Translations under genes and position numbers: made by a program
Part shown: piece by piece, positions 60,478 to 64,000 of the stretch
Layout: the number at the start of each line of letters is the position of its first letter
How positions within the stretch are numbered: position 1 is the stretch's first letter
NCBI GenBank assembly: GCA_910586705.1
Contig: CAJUJK010000004.1
Span: forward strand, 48,333-112,332
Direction: 5' to 3'
Source of the DNA: an uncultured Lachnospiraceae bacterium
Lineage (GTDB): Bacteria; Bacillota; Clostridia; Lachnospirales; Lachnospiraceae
DNA: 64,000 nt
The notes under the pieces: generated by a model
Told to the model about the DNA's origin: nothing
Databases searched by the model: none
What the model saw: only the letters and a program-made list of their open reading frames with translations

Positions 60478-63400
60478 ATGTATCAGAAAGTTGACGCAAA
60501 CCTGAATTTTGTGGACAGAGAAAAAGAAGTTTGTCTCTTCTGGAAGGAGAATGATATCTTTAGGAAGAGCATGGACTCACGCAAGGATGGTCCCACCTAC
60601 ACATTTTATGACGGGCCGCCGACGGCGAACGGCAAGCCCCATATCGGACACGTATTGACGCGTGTCATCAAGGACATGATTCCCAGATACCGCACCATGA
60701 AGGGGTATATGGTGCCCCGTAAGGCGGGGTGGGATACCCACGGTCTGCCGGTGGAACTGGAAGTGGAAAAGCTCTTGGACCTGGACGGCAAGGAGCAGAT
60801 CGAGGAGTACGGGCTTGACCCGTTTATCAGCAAATGTAAGGAGTCTGTCTGGAAATACAAGGGCATGTGGGAGGATTTCTCTGGCACGGTCGGTTTCTGG
60901 GCGGATATGGACGACCCCTACGTGACGTATCACGATGATTTCATCGAGTCCGAGTGGTGGGCATTAAAGCAGATCTGGGACAAGAAACTTTTGTACAAGG
61001 GCTTTAAGATTGTGCCCTACTGCCCGCGCTGCGGCACGCCCCTGTCATCCCACGAGGTGGCGCAGGGCTACAAGGCGGTGAAGGAGCGCTCCGCTATCGC
61101 CCGGTTTAAGGTGGTGGGCGAGGACGCTTACTTCCTTGCATGGACGACCACGCCGTGGACGCTGCCCTCCAATGTGGCGCTCTGCGTGAACCCCGTGGAG
61201 ACCTATGTGAAGGTGAAGGCGGCGGACGGCTATACCTATTATATGGCGCAGGCGCTTTTAGACACGGTGCTCGGCAAGCTGGCGACAGACGATACGCCGG
61301 CATATGAAGTGCTGGAAACCTATGTGGGTACGGACTTGGAATACAAAGAGTACGAACCGTTGTTTGCCTGCGCTGGCGAGGAAGCGGCAAAACAGAAAAA
61401 GAAAGCCCATTATGTGACCTGCGACAATTACGTTACCATGACGGACGGTACGGGCATCGTGCATATCGCGCCCGCCTTCGGTGAGGATGACGCGCAGGTA
61501 GGACGCAAATATGACCTGCCCTTCGTGCAGTTCGTGGACGGCAAGGGCAACATGACCGAGGAGACGCCTTACGCGGGCATTTTTGTGAAAAAGGCTGACC
61601 CGGAAGTGATCAAAGACTTGGATAAAGAAGGAAAATTGTTTGACGCGCCCAAGTTTGAGCATGACTATCCGTTCTGCTGGCGCTGCGATACGCCGCTGAT
61701 TTACTATGCGCGCGAGTCATGGTTCATCAAGATGACGGCGGTGCGCGACGATCTGGTGCGCAACAACAAGACGGTGAACTGGATTCCCGAGTCCATCGGT
61801 GAGGGGCGTTTCGGCAACTGGCTGGAAAATATTCAGGACTGGGGCATTTCCCGTAACCGCTACTGGGGCACGCCCTTAAATGTGTGGGAGTGCGAGGGAT
61901 GCGGGCACATGGACGCCATCGGTTCCCGCGAGGAGCTTGAAAAAATGAGTGGCAATGCGGCGGCGAAGACCGTGGAGCTGCACAGACCGTATATCGATGA
62001 GATCACATGCACCTGCCCGGAATGCGGCGGGACTATGAAGCGTGTGCCCGAAGTGATCGACTGCTGGTTTGATTCCGGTGCGATGCCCTTTGCACAGCAC
62101 CATTATCCGTTTGAGAATAAGGAGCTGTTTGACAGCCAGTTCCCGGCGCAGTTTATCTCCGAGGCGGTGGACCAGACGCGCGGGTGGTTCTACTCGCTGA
62201 TGGCGGAGTCCACGCTCCTGTTTAACTGTGCGCCCTTTGAGAACGTGATCGTGCTCGGGCATGTGCAGGACGAGAACGGGCAGAAGATGAGTAAGAGTAA
62301 GGGCAACGCGGTGGATCCTTTCGAGGCGCTTGAGACTTACGGTGCGGACGCGATCCGCTGGTATTTCTATATCAATTCGGCGCCGTGGCTGCCCAACCGT
62401 TTCCACGGCAAGGCGGTGCAGGAGGGGCAGCGCAAGTTCCTCGGCACGCTCTGGAATACCTACGCGTTCTTCGTGTTGTACGCGAATATCGACAGCTTTG
62501 ACGCGACGAAGTACAGTCTGGAATACGACAAACTTCCCGTGATGGATAAATGGCTGCTCTCCAAATTAAACACGGCAGTTAAGGAAGTGGATGACCATCT
62601 GAACCATTACAGAATCCCCGAGGCGGCGAGGGTTCTCGACAACTTTGTGGATGAGATGAGCAACTGGTATGTGAGAAGAAGCCGCGAGAGATTCTGGGCG
62701 AAAGGCATGGAGCAGGACAAGATCAATGCTTACATGACGCTCTACACGGCGCTTGTGGATATCTGCAAGTGCGCGGCGCCCATGATTCCGTTTATGACGG
62801 AGGAAATTTACCGCAATCTGGTGTGCAGCATTGACAAAGAAGCGCCGGAGAGCATTCACCTTTGCGACTTCCCGACGGCGGACGAGGGAATGATCGACAA
62901 AAAGCTGGAAGACGCCATGGAAGAGGTGTTGAAGATCGTCGTCATGGGCCGGGCGGCGCGCAACACGGCGAATATCAAAAACCGCCAGCCCATCGGCACC
63001 ATGTACGTGAAGGCGGAGAACGTTCTCGACGACTTCTATCAGGATATCGTGAAGGACGAGTTAAATGTAAAGCAGATCGTATTCTCCGATGATGTGTCGG
63101 CGTTCACGACTTACAGCTTCAAGCCACAGCTTAAGACCGTCGGTCCGAAGTACGGCAAGCAGCTCGGCGGTATCAAGGCGTACCTGTCCGCGGTGGACGG
63201 CAGCGCGGCGATGGAGACTTTGAAATCACAGGGGGCGTTGAAATTTGACGTGGACGGTGTGGAAATTTCTCTTGCCGAGGAGGATCTGCTCATTGACATG
63301 GCGCAGAAGGACGGCTTTGTGGCGGAGGCAGACAATATAGTGAGCGTAGTGCTTGACACGAACCTGACGGATGAGCTGATCGAGGAGGGTTTTGTCTACG

Positions 63401-63633
63401 AGATCATCAGCAAGATCCAGACCATGAGAAAGGACGCGGATTTTGAGGTGATGGATCACATCCGTGTGACCTTTGACGGCAATGAAAAGGTGGCGCAGAT
63501 CGCCGCGAGGAACGAGGCTGTGATTGCCGGGAAGGTGCTGGCGGAGAGCATCGGCACGGGAGAAAATCTGGCGGTTTCCAAAGAGTGGAACGTGAACGGG
63601 GAGACTGTGACGATCGGCATCCAGAAAATATAA
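60478..63633 (+). CDS. ileS: Isoleucyl-tRNA synthetase, eukaryote-like (IleRS2) type
   Basis: A 1051-residue class I synthetase charging tRNA-Ile. HIGH reads PHIGH, KMSKS reads KMSKSKGNAVDPFEALETYGADAIRW, and the editing domain is intact (LAWTTTPWTLPSN). GWDTHGLPVELEVEKLLDL and GLDPFISKCKESVWKY are characteristic of the eukaryote-like IleRS2 branch, which often tolerates mupirocin; this branch call is from signature reading. ATG 60478 has AAAGG 7 bp upstream, so ATG 60469, abutting that site, was not used. T-box-controlled. Confidence 0.94.
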   Translation: MYQKVDANLNFVDREKEVCLFWKENDIFRKSMDSRKDGPTYTFYDGPPTANGKPHIGHVLTRVIKDMIPRYRTMKGYMVPRKAGWDTHGLPVELEVEKLLDLDGKEQIEEYGLDPFISKCKESVWKYKGMWEDFSGTVGFWADMDDPYVTYHDDFIESEWWALKQIWDKKLLYKGFKIVPYCPRCGTPLSSHEVAQGYKAVKERSAIARFKVVGEDAYFLAWTTTPWTLPSNVALCVNPVETYVKVKAADGYTYYMAQALLDTVLGKLATDDTPAYEVLETYVGTDLEYKEYEPLFACAGEEAAKQKKKAHYVTCDNYVTMTDGTGIVHIAPAFGEDDAQVGRKYDLPFVQFVDGKGNMTEETPYAGIFVKKADPEVIKDLDKEGKLFDAPKFEHDYPFCWRCDTPLIYYARESWFIKMTAVRDDLVRNNKTVNWIPESIGEGRFGNWLENIQDWGISRNRYWGTPLNVWECEGCGHMDAIGSREELEKMSGNAAAKTVELHRPYIDEITCTCPECGGTMKRVPEVIDCWFDSGAMPFAQHHYPFENKELFDSQFPAQFISEAVDQTRGWFYSLMAESTLLFNCAPFENVIVLGHVQDENGQKMSKSKGNAVDPFEALETYGADAIRWYFYINSAPWLPNRFHGKAVQEGQRKFLGTLWNTYAFFVLYANIDSFDATKYSLEYDKLPVMDKWLLSKLNTAVKEVDDHLNHYRIPEAARVLDNFVDEMSNWYVRRSRERFWAKGMEQDKINAYMTLYTALVDICKCAAPMIPFMTEEIYRNLVCSIDKEAPESIHLCDFPTADEGMIDKKLEDAMEEVLKIVVMGRAARNTANIKNRQPIGTMYVKAENVLDDFYQDIVKDELNVKQIVFSDDVSAFTTYSFKPQLKTVGPKYGKQLGGIKAYLSAVDGSAAMETLKSQGALKFDVDGVEISLAEEDLLIDMAQKDGFVAEADNIVSVVLDTNLTDELIEEGFVYEIISKIQTMRKDADFEVMDHIRVTFDGNEKVAQIAARNEAVIAGKVLAESIGTGENLAVSKEWNVNGETVTIGIQKI

Positions 63634-63638
63634 ACGCT

Positions 63639-64000
63639 ATGTGTAACAGGCAGCACAGAAATAAGGAAAAACGGGGAAATAGCGTGGCAGCCCTTCGCCG
63701 GACCGCGGCGGTGGTCGTGGCGGTCTGTGTGATCGGCTGCGTGGCAAAAGAAGCTCTCGCCTTCAACGGGGATGGGGATGCGCTTCCCTACGGCTGCAGC
63801 CCGGTGTCAGCGGATTTGCCCGGCATACCGGCTATGGAGAACAGCAGGTACGCTGTGTGGGAAGGGAACATTTACTACCGCCAGTATTCCGGCGAAGATA
63901 GGGACGAGGGCGGATTGTGGGCGTATTTTGAACCGGTTGCGGACACGGCGAAGGAACTGATGTGCATGGGGCAGGACGGAAGCGTGACGCAGGTTGGAGT
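63639..64000 (+). CDS. Partial secreted or anchored protein, cut by the window end
   Basis: An open frame starts at ATG 63639, 5 bp after ileS, and runs out of the window (120 codons seen). A basic start (MCNRQHRNKEKRGNS) precedes a hydrophobic helix (VAALRRTAAVVVAVCVIGCVAKEALA), then a soluble part with acidic loops (AFNGDGDALPYGCSP; YSGEDRDEGGLWAYFEP). GTG 63684 behind ACGGGGA is an alternative start. C-terminal part and family are unknown. Confidence 0.55.
   Translation, partial: MCNRQHRNKEKRGNSVAALRRTAAVVVAVCVIGCVAKEALAFNGDGDALPYGCSPVSADLPGIPAMENSRYAVWEGNIYYRQYSGEDRDEGGLWAYFEPVADTAKELMCMGQDGSVTQVG

Overview
The window looks like a chromosomal segment from an anaerobic, spore-forming Clostridia of the Lachnospiraceae type. 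Evidence for this is spoVG and spoVT, the paired glgC/glgD, DnaD/DnaI-type replication proteins, a T-box-controlled ileS, strong AGGAGG ribosome binding sites, frequent TTG/GTG starts, and moderate GC with AT-rich promoters. No rRNA, tRNA, insertion sequence or CRISPR array was seen. The assignment is inferred from gene content and protein style, not from a database search.

Layout. 1-643: a 72-bp tandem repeat abutting a DUF402 gene. 768-8237: a complete F-type ATP synthase operon (atpZ-I-B-E-F-H-A-G-D-C) between a near-consensus promoter and a hairpin terminator; the c subunit carries a Na+-type ligand signature. 8307-13977: a chemoreceptor, two unknown genes (one ending in a C39-like peptidase fold that has lost its catalytic residues) and a HAD phosphatase. 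13993-19648: a compact five-gene restriction-modification island of the LlaJI type (two m5C methyltransferases, McrB-like GTPase, LlaJI-family nuclease) plus a Vsr repair nuclease. 19651-25326 (minus strand): queT behind a preQ1-I riboswitch, prs, dnaI, dnaD and murC. 25620-32861: glgC-glgD, spoVG, pth and mfd. 33044-34819: an ECF sigma factor with a probable anti-sigma factor and a zinc-ribbon membrane protein, preceded by an ECF-type promoter. 34888-41010: GH13 glucosidase, a PAS-GAF-GGDEF protein, a PfkB sugar kinase and a LytTR/GHKL two-component pair.

41129-46400: a charged protein, an unlisted 33-residue small gene, then a cell-wall run (alpha/beta hydrolase, membrane MurF-like ligase, Ddl) interrupted by an AT-rich PIN toxin-antitoxin pair. 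46471-50578: AEC transporter, nitroreductase, spoVT and pncB. 50572-54233: a LacI-controlled GH4 phospho-glycosidase and a divergent BadF-type kinase. 54391-60053: a secreted repeat protein, an OmpR-family regulator and kinase, a secreted unknown, and a membrane-anchored amidase-deacetylase fusion. 60063-63633: a T-box(Ile) leader and a eukaryote-like ileS; a secreted protein is cut by the window end.

The most interesting structures not explained by gene calls are: (1) six 11-bp direct units at 58461-58526, spaced like PhoB/OmpR-family boxes, just upstream of the amidase-deacetylase and downstream of an OmpR-family regulator operon; (2) a dispersed hairpin element (two full 72-bp copies at the window start and a diverged copy at 45146-45168) whose stems change in a compensatory way; (3) the LlaJI-Vsr island and a cysteine cluster in its second methyltransferase; (4) the degenerate C39-like domain at 10763-13303; and (5) the 33-codon gene at 41783.
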